Of a DNA stretch of 64,000 nt, positions 1-8,709 are shown piece after piece (within the stretch, counting starts at the first letter, position 1; each line of letters starts with the position of its first letter). The notes below the pieces were generated by a model, which ran no database searches, was not told the DNA's origin, and worked only from the letters and a program-made list of their open reading frames with translations. The position numbers and the translations under genes were made by a program. Source of the DNA: Mycobacterium sp. OAS707 (GTDB lineage: Bacteria; Actinomycetota; Actinomycetes; Mycobacteriales; Mycobacteriaceae). The stretch covers positions 310,001 to 374,000 of the forward strand of contig NZ_JADBDS010000005.1 of the NCBI RefSeq assembly GCF_014873705.1, given 5' to 3'.

Positions 1-366
1 GAAACGATGATCGAACCGTGGGTCTTCATGAACTACAAGCGGGCCGCTGAATACCTCTACACGGCTCAAACCGTGTCAGCCGATGATGCTCTGCGAATGG
101 GTTTGGTGAACCGTGTCGTGCCCCGCGAAGATCTTGAAGACGTGACTGAGGCCTTGGCGGCCAACATCACCCGTGCACCGCTATCCACCTTGATCGCGAC
201 CAAGACGATGCTGGTGCGAGCCTGGGAACAGATGGGCATGCGTCAGCACCTCCAATTGTCGGCCGACCTGATGTCGGTGCTGGAGAACACATCTGACGCC
301 CAGGCCCTTCGAGCCGACCTGCAGGCCCGCGGCCGACTCCCCCGCCAGCATGCTGGCGAGGACTAG
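1..366 (+). CDS. Enoyl-CoA hydratase/isomerase family protein, C-terminal part
   Basis: The reading frame is open from the first base, so the gene begins outside the window and only the last ~121 residues are seen. The segment AEYLYTAQTVSADDALRMGL followed by VNRVVPREDL is the typical crotonase C-terminal region (helical trimerisation part after the catalytic core), where the enzyme hydrates 2-enoyl-CoA in beta-oxidation. The catalytic glutamates and oxyanion-hole glycines lie upstream and cannot be judged. A decayed relative with the same EPW-F-MNY-R--EYLYT signature lies at 59600-60030. The exact family role (hydratase or isomerase) is not decidable from this tail. Confidence 0.85.
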   Translation, partial: ETMIEPWVFMNYKRAAEYLYTAQTVSADDALRMGLVNRVVPREDLEDVTEALAANITRAPLSTLIATKTMLVRAWEQMGMRQHLQLSADLMSVLENTSDAQALRADLQARGRLPRQHAGED

Positions 367-440
367 GGTCCGGCGCCAACAAAACGTCCCCCAGGCGATG
401 CCGGAACGCCGATCGTCCCGCCAAAGTGCGGGTACCGCTC

Positions 441-545
441 ACTGGCCCAAGAGGATCAATAGCGCGAACAACATTCAAGTACACATGAAGCGCCGTTGGT
501 TCCTTGCCGATCCAACCGTCACAGGGCAGGACGCGCGCGGCTCCG
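441..545 (+). pseudogene. Relic of a deazaflavin-dependent nitroreductase (DUF385/Ddn family)
   Basis: The translated stretch HWPKRINSANNIQVHMKRRW matches DWPKTINHANDIQVLIKRRW of the intact nitroreductase at 48277-48750, and the following PTV-x-x-QD also matches. DNA identity by eye is about three quarters over roughly 100 bases. Upstream the N-terminal half is missing and downstream the match stops, so only a central fragment survives. It sits tail-to-tail with the DUF35 gene at 570-1022, the same arrangement as at 48.3-49.1 kb. Confidence 0.7.
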
Positions 546-569
546 GTCTCGGGCGCAAATCGAGGATGG

Positions 570-1022
570 TTAGTCCATCGGGCGGAACAACGGAAGCCAC
601 GCCCGACTCTCTTCTTCACCGGACATCGCTGTCCAGTCTTCGAAGAACACCTCGACCGGCAGGCCGACGCGGATGTCGTCAATCGACACATCGACGATAT
701 TCGTGATGAGCCTGACATCTGGCTCATCGGCGAGTTGCACCATCGCCACGATGTACGGAGGGTCGAGCCCGGGGATCCATGGCTGCCGATTGACGGTGTA
801 GGCGGCGACGGTGCCCTTGCCGGAGACTGGCTCCGGTGCGACATCGGTGCTGCGGCAGCGCCAGCATGCGGGTCCCGGCGGATGGAAGAAGTGCCCACAG
901 TCGTGACAGCGGTTGATCAGTAGTTCCCCGTTGCGGCCGCCCGTCCAAAACGCCGTTGACTCGGCAGTCGGAGTGGGCGCTACCCGCGTCTGGGGTCTGC
1001 TGTATGCGGTGTCGCTCGTCAT
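570..1022 (-). CDS. DUF35 OB-fold / zinc-ribbon protein (acyl-CoA-associated)
   Basis: This 150-residue protein has the DUF35 layout: an N-terminal helix with FWTGGRNGEL, a zinc ribbon with C39-x2-C42 and C53-x2-C56 (CHDCG, CWRC), then an OB-fold with GKGTVAAYTVNRQPW. Known members (for example ChsH2 with Ltp2) act as the partner of thiolase-fold aldolases that cleave steroid side-chain CoA esters, or bind CoA for MaoC-type hydratases. The start has an AGGAAGG ribosome site about 7 bases upstream. The nearest candidate partner on the same strand is the thiolase-fold protein at 3732-4925. A 96%-identical fragment occurs at 48845-49064, and a full paralogue at 56645-57073. Confidence 0.88.
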   Translation of the reverse strand: MTSDTAYSRPQTRVAPTPTAESTAFWTGGRNGELLINRCHDCGHFFHPPGPACWRCRSTDVAPEPVSGKGTVAAYTVNRQPWIPGLDPPYIVAMVQLADEPDVRLITNIVDVSIDDIRVGLPVEVFFEDWTAMSGEEESRAWLPLFRPMD

Positions 1023-1801
1023 GCCCTAGCCTTCCTGGCATTCGCGGCCGGTCAACGCTTTGGTGTCAACCTGACGATCGGGAATGGTCGCTGGGTCCTC
1101 TTCTGATATTCGTCGTAGATTCTCTGCGCTTGGTGACGATTAGCCTTCAGGTTGTGACACCACCCGGCTCGGTTGCGGCCCGCCGCCGTTGGAGGCGACT
1201 ATTTAGGTAGTCACCAGTCAGACCGCTGGTCCGCTGATAGACGGTGTTGTCGAAGCACGCATGTGTACCCAAAGCCTTTTGAACCAGGGACGCCATAGCC
1301 CTGACTCTGGCACAGCGGCTCCGACTTGACCATGCTGGTCGCTGCGGCGACAGACTCCCGACATGCTGGTCTTGCCGCGATGTTTAGAGTGAGCCGCCCC
1401 GGGTTCGATGCACACCCAGCCACATCTCCTGTCGCCGAGGACCACATGTCGGTCGCATGTCGGCAACGCATTTCGGATTGAAGTAGGCGCTTTGAAGGTA
1501 GTACCGTGCCGGTACTGCTCGAAATCCGAGTCCCCAATGGCACCGCTGGGGCCCGCCCCGCCACCCGTCGCTGCCGTTCAATGTGGCTCTGCTACAGGCG
1601 AATTCATCGGCCCGGCACGTGGCAGAAGATGCTGACCCCGCCAACCGGCAACCGGTGACGTCGACGACACCCGCTCATCGGAGATCAGGAAGACTACAGT
1701 GGATCAGGGCCGCCTCCCGGCATTAGATTGCCACCAGAGTGCTCAGCCATATCTCCTGGAAACCCAACTCAGAAACAACAACGGATAAGGGAGAACTGCT
1801 G
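1023..1801. other. Gene-free stretch of about 780 bases
   Basis: No reading frame here has the composition or motifs of a real protein. The stretch separates the minus-strand DUF35 gene from the plus-strand SDR and so should contain both promoters. It contains one clear dyad (see 1500-1516). An in-frame ATG at 1739 precedes the SDR GTG but has no ribosome site. Confidence 0.6.
1500..1516. promoter_or_regulatory. Palindrome AGTACCG-TGC-CGGTACT, candidate operator
   Basis: The arms AGTACCG and CGGTACT are perfect reverse complements around a 3-base centre. It lies about 290 bases upstream of the SDR at 1802 and about 480 bases from the DUF35 start, inside a gene-free stretch, which fits an operator. 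The GTAC core also occurs in the four-site motif described at 19178, 21451, 28437 and 44337, but the rest differs. Confidence 0.4.
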
Positions 1802-2578
1802 GTGGCACAGCAATTTGACGGCGCGTCGGTGATCGTCAGCGGCGGCGCGGGCGGCCTCGGTGAGGCGACGGTGCGACGGCTCCACGCCGACGGTCTGGGA
1901 GTGGTCATCGCCGATCTCGACGCCGACAGGGGCAAGGCACTGGCTGACGAGTTGGGCAGCAGGGCGGCTTTTGTCAGCACCGACGTCACCAGCCAAGACA
2001 GCATCTCGGGTGCCATCGAGGAGGCCAATCAGCTCGGACAGCTGCGTTACGCAGTAGTCGCCCACGGCGGCTTCGGGGTCGCACAGCGGATCGTGCAACG
2101 CGACGGCACACCAGCCGACTTCAGTGCGTTCACGAGGACCATCGACCTTTACCTCAGCGGAACCTACAACGTGGCCCGACTGGTGGCCGCGTCGGTTGCG
2201 GCCGCCGAACCCCAGGCGAGCGGGGAGCGGGGCGCGATGGTACTGACCGCCTCGATCGCCGGTTATGAGGGGCAGATCGGCCAGACCGCCTATGCCGCAG
2301 CGAAAGCCGGCGTCATCGGGCTGACAATCGCGGCCGCGCGTGACCTCAGTTCGGCGGGGATCAGGGTCAACACGATCGCACCGGGAACAATGAAGACGCC
2401 GATCATGGAGGCGGTCGGCGAAGAGGCCATCGCCCACTTCGCCGCCAACATTCCGTTTCCGAAACGGCTCGGCAGACCGGCCGAATTCGCCGACGCTGCA
2501 GCGTTTCTGCTCACCAACGGCTACGTCAACGGTGAAGTGTTGCGCCTCGACGGTGCGCAGCGCTTCAGCCCGAAGTAG
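1802..2578 (+). CDS. SDR dehydrogenase, 17-beta-HSD10 / type II 3-hydroxyacyl-CoA dehydrogenase-like
   Basis: A 258-residue classical short-chain dehydrogenase. The cofactor motif GGAGGLG is at residues 14-20, D38/D40 after the second strand suggest NAD preference, and the catalytic triad is S151, Y164, K168 (QTAYAAAKAG). The N-terminal VSGGAGGLGEATVRRL and the insertion with AQRIVQRDGT resemble HSD10 enzymes, which oxidise 3-hydroxyacyl-CoA or hydroxysteroids. GTG at 1802 is chosen because AAGGGAG lies about 8 bases upstream; the ATG at 1739 lacks one. The next gene starts 6 bases after the stop, so the two are co-transcribed. Confidence 0.88.
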   Translation: MAQQFDGASVIVSGGAGGLGEATVRRLHADGLGVVIADLDADRGKALADELGSRAAFVSTDVTSQDSISGAIEEANQLGQLRYAVVAHGGFGVAQRIVQRDGTPADFSAFTRTIDLYLSGTYNVARLVAASVAAAEPQASGERGAMVLTASIAGYEGQIGQTAYAAAKAGVIGLTIAAARDLSSAGIRVNTIAPGTMKTPIMEAVGEEAIAHFAANIPFPKRLGRPAEFADAAAFLLTNGYVNGEVLRLDGAQRFSPK

Positions 2579-2584
2579 CACCGA

Positions 2585-3217
2585 ATGCCCTCACCGCTCT
2601 TTGACAACAAGGCCGGTACCTTGGCCGTCGTATGCGTGGAATGTCAAAACGGCATGCTAGGACCGGATGCGGTACTGCCTGGGCTGGCCGCCGATGCCGG
2701 TAAACTGGTGGAGAACCTGAGTCGGCTGCTGTACGCGGCCCGCGGCCGCGGTATACGTGTGGTTCACGCGACGTACGAGGGAACATCGGGCGGCAGGCCT
2801 ACAGGGACGGCTCGTCTTTGGCGGGCGCTGGGGCCCGCCATTGCCGAGTGGGAACCCGGCGCGACGGCCACCAAGGTGATCGACGAACTACTCGCACCCA
2901 GCGATCTCGTTCTCGGGCGACACCACGGACTGTTCCCCACCCTGGGCACCGAATTGTTGCCGGTGTTGCGGGACCTCGGCATTCAGACCATCGTATTAGG
3001 GGGGGTGTCACTAAATTTAGCCTTGCCGCTCACGGCGGGACACGCAACCCAGGCGGGTTTCGAGGTCGTCGTACCTCGAGACGCGGTGGGCGGCAGCCCC
3101 ACCGAGTACGGCGAACAAGTTTTGGACAACACCATCGCGGTGTTGGGCCGGCTCACCACCGTTGACGAACTCATAGCCGAATGGTCGGACCCCGATGCGT
3201 TCGGTGTTAGCTCGTGA
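2585..3217 (+). CDS. Isochorismatase-fold (cysteine hydrolase superfamily) protein lacking the usual catalytic residues
   Basis: The 210-residue protein has the isochorismatase fold pattern: a first strand ending VECQNGM, a central RHHGLFPTLGTEL, and the strand-loop TIVLGGVSLNLALP followed by AGHATQAGFEVVVPRDAVGG. In active family members these positions carry Asp, Lys and a nucleophilic Cys (GVATNVCV). Here they read E19, R112/H113 and A146, so all three catalytic residues are changed. It may be a non-hydrolytic or binding homologue. It follows the SDR by 6 bases, so the pair forms an operon. The stop overlaps an ATG at 3217 that opens a 51-codon frame of unknown meaning. Confidence 0.75.
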   Translation: MPSPLFDNKAGTLAVVCVECQNGMLGPDAVLPGLAADAGKLVENLSRLLYAARGRGIRVVHATYEGTSGGRPTGTARLWRALGPAIAEWEPGATATKVIDELLAPSDLVLGRHHGLFPTLGTELLPVLRDLGIQTIVLGGVSLNLALPLTAGHATQAGFEVVVPRDAVGGSPTEYGEQVLDNTIAVLGRLTTVDELIAEWSDPDAFGVSS

Positions 3218-3731
3218 TGAGCGGCCCGACCCACCGCTACCCGAATCGGTTGCACACCAAGGTCATCACCTACGTGATCACAGACATCCGTAGCAGGATA
3301 CATTTCGTCGGACTTGGCAGCATGGATGTTCGTCCCTGCAGCGGGTGCGGCGCTTGCCGGCCCAGGACTTGAATCCGTCCAGAGCGGTGGGCCGTGACCG
3401 GGCAGCGAGTAGGGGGGTAAAGCTCAGTTGAGCGTTTCAGTCCCGCTCGAAATCGGCGGTATCGGCTGACTCCAACCGAGTTACACTGCCGGGCGGCATA
3501 TTCGGTCGACCACCGCGGACCTTAGTACGCTTGCCGAGGGCGTTTCGGTGGTGCCGGGTCCGGGCGCGGGTACACCGTGTATGCGGGCACTCGGGGACCG
3601 CGGCTGACCTTCTTCTCGGCGCGGGCGAACCTGCTCGTCATGACATTGAACCATCGTTTTCGTCGGCCGCACGTTGTTCCCAAATGCATCCCGAGTGGCC
3701 GCGAATTCCTGCACAACCCGTTTGGCCGCCT
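3218..3731. other. Gene-poor stretch of about 510 bases
   Basis: It lies between convergent genes. A 51-codon frame starts at 3217 in ATGA overlap with the previous stop and ends at 3372; its product ends in CSGCGACRPRT and matches nothing I recognise, so it is not called as a gene. The rest shows no coding signal. Confidence 0.5.
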
Positions 3732-4925
3732 TTACCGGATGGTCAGCAACATCGACCCGGCCACCGGTCCGCCACCCACTCCCACGGCGACGACCTCGGG
3801 AGACTTTGGAGCTTGCCGATGGCCGCCTTCGCTCCACATTTGCACGCACGCCTCGTGCAAGAAGCCCATCCCGTGCAAGCGTCCGCCCGAGAGTTGCCCG
3901 CCGCTAGTGTTGATTGGAAGCGGGCCGTCCAGTGCGATGCGCGCTCCGTCGTCGAGGAACTGACCGACCTTGCCGTGGTCGCAGAAACCCATGGCTTCCA
4001 ACCACATAACGGTCAGGAAAGAGAAGCCGTCATATAACTGTGCCATGTCGACGTCCGTGGGAGTCAGGGTCGTGTTCTCCCACAGTGTGGCGGCCGAATC
4101 ATGGGCGGCCATCGTGGTGATGTCGAAGCGCTGATCCCAAGTAGCGCGTTCGAACAGTCCCGGTCCTACCGACTCCACCGTCAAAGGGTGCCGCGGCAAA
4201 CCGTTCGCTGCGTCACGGCGCGACACGATCACAGCAGTCGCGCCGTCACAAGGCACGTCACAGTCGTAGAGGCACAGGGGCTCGGAGATCATTCGGGCGC
4301 CAAGGTAGTCGTCCATGCTCATCGGTTCGCGATAGATCGCGTCCGGGTTCAGCCCGGCGTTCTTGCGAGCGTTGATTGCGATGTGGCCCAAATGCTCCCG
4401 GGTCAGCCCGAAGTCGTTCATGTAGCGCTGGGTGGGCATTGCCAGCCAGTTCACCGCCGACAACGCGCCGAAAGGCGCCACCCATTCCAGGTGCGGTGGC
4501 AGTTCGCCACCGTCGAAGAGTACCGACGCTCGGCCGCCGCCGGACTGCTGCGCCGCGGTGGACTCCCACACCGATCGGTACACGACGACGTGGTTGGCCA
4601 ATCCCAGGGTGACTGCCATGCATGCCTCGATCACCGGGCCGATTTGGCCCGCGGTCTCGGTCGCCGAAACATACCAGCGGGACCGCAGCCCCAGCGCATT
4701 GCGGACCTCCTGGACGGTCGCGCCGGAAAACCCGGGGTCGGGCACGCCCGGCCCGGGGTAGCTGGCGATTCCGTCGACGTCGTTGACGTCAAGCCCGGCG
4801 TCCTCGATCGCTCGCACCACCGCCTCGAGCGTGAGATCGAGTCCCGTTCGGCCGAGCCTGCGGCCGACCTGCGACTTGCCCGCTCCGGTTAAAACTGCTC
4901 TTCCGTTGAACGGACCGCCGCTCAT
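3732..4925 (-). CDS. Thiolase-fold lipid-transfer protein / probable retro-aldolase (Ltp2-like)
   Basis: A 397-residue thiolase-superfamily protein of the SCP2/lipid-transfer group. The first half has VLTGAGKSQVGRRLG and the ASYPGPG segment; the second half has QLYDGFSFLTVMWLEAMGFC and ends GVGGGPVAGSML. The position of the acylated Cys of true thiolases is occupied by the ATETAGQIG region without Cys, so thiolysis is unlikely. Known relatives (Ltp2) cleave steroid-17-hydroxy-CoA side chains by retro-aldol reaction with a DUF35 partner. ATG at 4925 overlaps the stop of a 26-codon frame starting at 5002 (ATGA). A close paralogue lies at 57070-58264, directly behind its own DUF35 gene. Confidence 0.88.
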   Translation of the reverse strand: MSGGPFNGRAVLTGAGKSQVGRRLGRTGLDLTLEAVVRAIEDAGLDVNDVDGIASYPGPGVPDPGFSGATVQEVRNALGLRSRWYVSATETAGQIGPVIEACMAVTLGLANHVVVYRSVWESTAAQQSGGGRASVLFDGGELPPHLEWVAPFGALSAVNWLAMPTQRYMNDFGLTREHLGHIAINARKNAGLNPDAIYREPMSMDDYLGARMISEPLCLYDCDVPCDGATAVIVSRRDAANGLPRHPLTVESVGPGLFERATWDQRFDITTMAAHDSAATLWENTTLTPTDVDMAQLYDGFSFLTVMWLEAMGFCDHGKVGQFLDDGARIALDGPLPINTSGGQLSGGRLHGMGFLHEACVQMWSEGGHRQAPKSPEVVAVGVGGGPVAGSMLLTIR

Positions 4926-5694
4926 GTGAGCGCCTCACGAAACGCTGACGTTCTGGCGCGCCGCGGCCCTGACCGTCGCGCAGATCCAGTGGCCCGAGGC
5001 ATGGCTGTTCCTCTCTGCGTTAGCACTACCCGACGCGCTTGAAGGCTACGGGCGCGGCGATGTCACTTGCGTGTAGATCTGCGACGGTCCCAGCCCTCAC
5101 GCACACCTCGGAATTGGCTACCAACGGAAATCGGTTCTGCCGCGGCCGCGGTCGCCTCGAATTGAATCGCGGTGTCGACTTGTGCCCTGTCTCCAAGTCA
5201 CCCGAGACGCAACGTGTCGGCCGGATCTCGATCCGGGAAACCATGCCAGTGTGGTCCACCGAGCTGACATGGCACCGACATGAAACTGGCCTGACACTCG
5301 CCGGAAGGTAGCAGCCCAGCTTGGAGTTCTAGAGATGTCGTTGGTGGCGTTGCTAACTGTCGGACGGATTTGGACGTGCCGCTCATCTTCAGTGCAGGGA
5401 GCAGAGCAAATTGACTGTTCGATCGATCGGTTTGCTGCGCGGAGGCAGGACCGACGCGTCGACATGCGCGGCGTGAGGCGCTTCGACGCGACGGATGAGT
5501 TTCATTGTGCAAGCGAATGACTGAATCGGCCGCGGGTAGCTGCCCGACACGCTGCTGCCCACTGCCCGCGGTGTACCTCGGCAAGTCCGCCCGCAGACTG
5601 TCGCCACCGCGTCGCCTCCCTGCCGTCAAGGCGACATACCGCGAGCAGTTCGACAAGCCGTGGCGACAATCATGATGAGAATGGAGTACTGCCA
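4926..5694. other. Upstream region of two divergent genes, with a captured leader
   Basis: About 770 bases between the minus-strand thiolase gene and the plus-strand acyl-CoA dehydrogenase. The left 170 bases contain the duplicated leader described at 4978-5092. The remainder (about 5100-5680) shows no coding pattern I can support. A GGAG about 9 bases before the ATG at 5695 serves the dehydrogenase. Confidence 0.5.
4978..5092 (-). repeat. Diverged copy A of a CaiB-gene leader and first codons
   Basis: Bases 4996-5092 match 23971-24067 at roughly 84% by eye without gaps, including the start-codon region and ribosome site GAGAGGAACAG. On the minus strand the ATG at 5002 begins M-P-R-A like M-A-R-A of the CaiB gene at 23977, and the match runs about 25 more bases with a small gap before failing. 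The relic frame is MPRATGSARRSGPRR and so on, 26 codons, ending in a TGA that overlaps the thiolase ATG at 4925. This looks like a CaiB-type promoter and 5' end left in front of a different gene. Confidence 0.65.
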
Positions 5695-7845
5695 ATGCCT
5701 TTGGCGATAATCGAGGACCACCGCGCGCTCGCTGACGTCGCCAAGTCGATCGTCGCCAGACGCTCGGGAACGGCGGGTGCGCGCCGCATCCTGCTCGAGC
5801 CAAAGACGCAGGACCGCTGGTGGCTAAAGGACGGCCTGTGGAAGGAGATCGTCTCCACGGGATGGCTCGGCCTGCACGTCGACGCGCAGTTCGGTGGTGA
5901 GGGGTATGGACTGCCCGAGTTGACGATCGTGCTCGAGCAGCTGGGCCGCGCGGCCATCGCCGGCCCGTTTCTGCCGACCGTCGCTGCCTCGGCGATCATT
6001 GCCGAAATCGGGACCGCCGAACAGTGCCAGCGATGGCTGCCGGGGCTGACATCAGGTGACATCGTCGCGGGTATCGGCGCGGCCAGCGATGCCACTCGGT
6101 CGGAGTCGGTCGTAACTGCGAATGCCGTTGCCGCTCTCGCTGAATCGGCCGCAGATATCTTCTTGATACCCGTCGGCGACGATCTGGTGCTCGTCGAGTC
6201 GGGCGCCGGCATCGTGACGCGAAGCATCGAGACCACCGACCAGGTCATGCGCCCGATCACGGTGCTGGGCCTATCGTCGGCTCCTGTCGCCGAAGTCTTT
6301 CCGGAGGCCGCTCCCGTCGCGGCCCGGCTCGTCGCGCTACTCGCGGCCGCCGAGGCAGTGGGTGGTCTGGCCGCCTGCACCGAGATGGCGACGGCCTACG
6401 CGGCGACACGCGAACAGTTCGGTCGTCCGATCGGCTCGTTCCAGGCCGTCAAGCACCATTGCGCCAACATGCTCGTCGACACCGAACTTGCGGTGGCGGT
6501 CACGTGGGATGCTGCGCGCGCCAAGGGGTCCGAGGCCGAACTGGCCGCGACGATGGCCGCTGGCTACGTGTTGCCCGCCTATCAGCGGGTCGCGTTGCAG
6601 AACGTGCAGGTGCACGGCGGCATCGGCTACACCTGGGAGCACGACGCCCACCTGTACGTCCGGAGGGCAACGGTGCTACTCACGTTCGCGGGCGGGCAAG
6701 AGGCGTTGCACGACAAGGTGACCGAACTACAGAAGGAGGGCCAACGCCGCCGTGATTCAGTAGACCTGCCACCAGAGGCAGAGCAATATCGCAAAGCCGC
6801 TGACGAATTTCGGGCGGAGCTGATGCGCACCGACGCCGCCGAACAACACAAACTTTGGGCTCACAGCGGATATCTCCAGCCGCATTGGCCGAAGCCGTAT
6901 GGCAGGGCGGCGGACTCCGTCGAGCAGTTGATCATCGAGGACGTGCTCGACGGACTCGAGAAACCCAGCATCGGACTGGGGGCGTGGGTGATGCCGACGC
7001 TGCTGCAGCACGGCAGCGACGAGCAGATCGAACGCTTGTTGTGGCCCAGTCTGGAGGGCGCCCTGCGGTGGTGCCAGCTCTTCAGTGAGCCGGGCGCGGG
7101 CTCGGATGCGGCGGCGGTGGCCACCAAGGCCAAAAAGGTCGACGGCGGCTGGTCAGTCACCGGACAGAAGGTGTGGACCAGCGAAGCCATGGGCTGTCAG
7201 CGGGGCCTGGCCACGGTGCGCACCGATCCGAATGCGCCCAAGCACAAGGGCATCACCGCGATGATCATCGACGTCGCCGATCCCGGTGTCAGGATCCAGC
7301 CGCTGACCGAAATCACCGGCGAGACATTGTTCAACGAAGTGTTCTTCGACAACGTTTTCGTGCCCGACCGCGACGTCGTCGGCGCGGTGAACGCCGGCTG
7401 GAAAGTCGCAATGGCGACGCTCGGCAATGAGCGGGTGTCGATCAGCGGCGGTTCGGTGACCATGGCCGCCGATGCGCTGCTCGACTTGCTCGCACGTCAC
7501 CGGCCCACCGACGGCGGGCTGGCACGCGACGTCGGTGCACTACTCATCGAGTCGTATGCCGCTGGCGCACTGAATCTTCGGCAGGCCGCCCGTGCGGTGT
7601 TCGACGCCGGACCCGGTATAGAGGGCAACATCGCCAAACTGTTCGGCGCCGAGCATGCCCAACGAGTCGCCGAGCTGGCGCTGCGCATCGCGGGGGGCTC
7701 CCTGCTCACCGGAGACGAAAGTGAAGTCCTGCGCGACCATCTGTTCAGCCGGTGCCTGACCATCGCGGGCGGGACGTCCGAAGTCCTGAGAAATCTCATC
7801 GCCGAACGCATTCTCGGGCTGCCCCGAGAACCGATGGCCAAGTAG
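5695..7845 (+). CDS. Fused two-domain acyl-CoA dehydrogenase (FadE34-like)
   Basis: At 716 residues this is about twice the usual acyl-CoA dehydrogenase. Residues 1-350 form one domain, degenerate in the middle but ending with REQFGRPIGSFQAVKHHCAN and QVHGGIGYTWEHDAHLYVRR near 304. Residues 360-716 form the second, with LFSEPGAGSD near 461, GQKVWTS, and GGTSEVLRN near 691. The layout and length match FadE34 (Rv3573c, 711 residues), a cholesterol side-chain dehydrogenase in which the two subunits of an alpha2beta2 enzyme are joined. It would introduce a double bond into a side-chain acyl-CoA using FAD. Start ATG at 5695, GGAG 9 bases upstream. Confidence 0.9.
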   Translation: MPLAIIEDHRALADVAKSIVARRSGTAGARRILLEPKTQDRWWLKDGLWKEIVSTGWLGLHVDAQFGGEGYGLPELTIVLEQLGRAAIAGPFLPTVAASAIIAEIGTAEQCQRWLPGLTSGDIVAGIGAASDATRSESVVTANAVAALAESAADIFLIPVGDDLVLVESGAGIVTRSIETTDQVMRPITVLGLSSAPVAEVFPEAAPVAARLVALLAAAEAVGGLAACTEMATAYAATREQFGRPIGSFQAVKHHCANMLVDTELAVAVTWDAARAKGSEAELAATMAAGYVLPAYQRVALQNVQVHGGIGYTWEHDAHLYVRRATVLLTFAGGQEALHDKVTELQKEGQRRRDSVDLPPEAEQYRKAADEFRAELMRTDAAEQHKLWAHSGYLQPHWPKPYGRAADSVEQLIIEDVLDGLEKPSIGLGAWVMPTLLQHGSDEQIERLLWPSLEGALRWCQLFSEPGAGSDAAAVATKAKKVDGGWSVTGQKVWTSEAMGCQRGLATVRTDPNAPKHKGITAMIIDVADPGVRIQPLTEITGETLFNEVFFDNVFVPDRDVVGAVNAGWKVAMATLGNERVSISGGSVTMAADALLDLLARHRPTDGGLARDVGALLIESYAAGALNLRQAARAVFDAGPGIEGNIAKLFGAEHAQRVAELALRIAGGSLLTGDESEVLRDHLFSRCLTIAGGTSEVLRNLIAERILGLPREPMAK

Positions 7846-8165
7846 ATCGGAGAATCAAATGCCCTGTGCCACAGTAGGAATCGGCTGCGTCATATACGCG
7901 CGCCGGTCCGGTTGCGCCACGCGTGCCATGGCGGTGACCGCCTACCGGCAGGTACATGCCAAGCGGTGCGTGTCCATCGATTGCTCAACTGCCGCTCGGG
8001 GCACCGGTTCGGCCGTATCGAGCGGCCGATACAGGTGGATTACGACGATTAGTTCGACACCGTCTCAGGAAGGGACTAGGACACTCGTGGATGACTCCGC
8101 GACGTCTGTCAAGCATTGCGCGACCAAATGGTCGTCGACACGTTTGTTCGACGGAGGGGAGCGAG
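7846..8165. other. Gap of about 320 bases
   Basis: No coding pattern is visible. A long upstream extension of the next gene's frame begins at 7956, but its translation has no family character, and the ribosome site GGAGGGGA at 8155-8162 marks 8166 as the true start. Confidence 0.5.
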
Positions 8166-8705
8166 ATGCCCAACCTGAAGGTCGTTGACCCGACCGCACC
8201 GCGGTTCACCGTCGAACGCCATCAGATGTCGGACCGTCCCACCACCGTCAACGGCATGGTCGTCGGTTTCCGCGAGTTCTGGGCCAAGTTCGACGTGTTC
8301 ACGCGGGCCTTCGAGGAGCTCATCTCCGCCAAGTACGACGTGCGCGGCTCGGAGCGGGTCGACGGCACGCACCCGCGTTCCGGGGCGGTGCTCGCGCGGT
8401 GGCACGAGTTCGGCCGCACCGTTGACTGGGCGATCTCTGGCCTCGGCGGCTGTGGGGGTTGCGCACCGTGGGCTGTGATGGACGCGTGCGAGCTGGAGGC
8501 CCTCGGCGTGCCGACGGTGACGCTGATCACGCCCGACCTCGTCGGTCTCGCTCGACGCACCGCGGAGGCGCGTGGCTGGCCCGAGCTCCGCATCGTGACC
8601 CTGCCGCAGTTCCTCGACGACCTCACCGACGACGAGGTCCGCATCCTCGCCGAGGAGAAGTACGAGGAGATCATGGCGGCACTGACCACGCCGATGGGTC
8701 GTTAG
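8166..8705 (+). CDS. UGSC-like protein with a CGGC motif (cysteine version of a selenoprotein family)
   Basis: This 179-residue protein has GLGGCGGCAPWAVMDACELE at residues 92-111, then ALGVPTVTLITPDL. It resembles, from memory, the UGSC family whose motif Sec/Cys-G-S-C sits at the same place; here it reads C96-G-G-C99, with no in-frame stop, so it is a Cys version. The family's reaction is not established. ATG at 8166 is preceded by GGAGGGGA. The next gene follows after 4 bases. Codons here lean strongly to CTC, GTC and GAG, unlike several neighbours, which hints at a separate origin. Alternative: an unrelated thiol oxidoreductase. Confidence 0.65.
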   Translation: MPNLKVVDPTAPRFTVERHQMSDRPTTVNGMVVGFREFWAKFDVFTRAFEELISAKYDVRGSERVDGTHPRSGAVLARWHEFGRTVDWAISGLGGCGGCAPWAVMDACELEALGVPTVTLITPDLVGLARRTAEARGWPELRIVTLPQFLDDLTDDEVRILAEEKYEEIMAALTTPMGR

Positions 8706-8709
8706 TTCC

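Noticed and set aside
1769..2581. 270-codon open frame on the minus strand
   Set aside because: Antisense to the SDR with clear Ser-Tyr-Lys motif at 1802-2578.
3217..3372. 51-codon frame ending in CSGCGACRPRT
   Set aside because: ATGA overlap is suggestive, but there is no similarity I recognise and no support beyond the start.
5198..5803. Minus-strand frame across the 5.2-5.8 kb gap
   Set aside because: It enters the acyl-CoA dehydrogenase in antisense and has no protein character.
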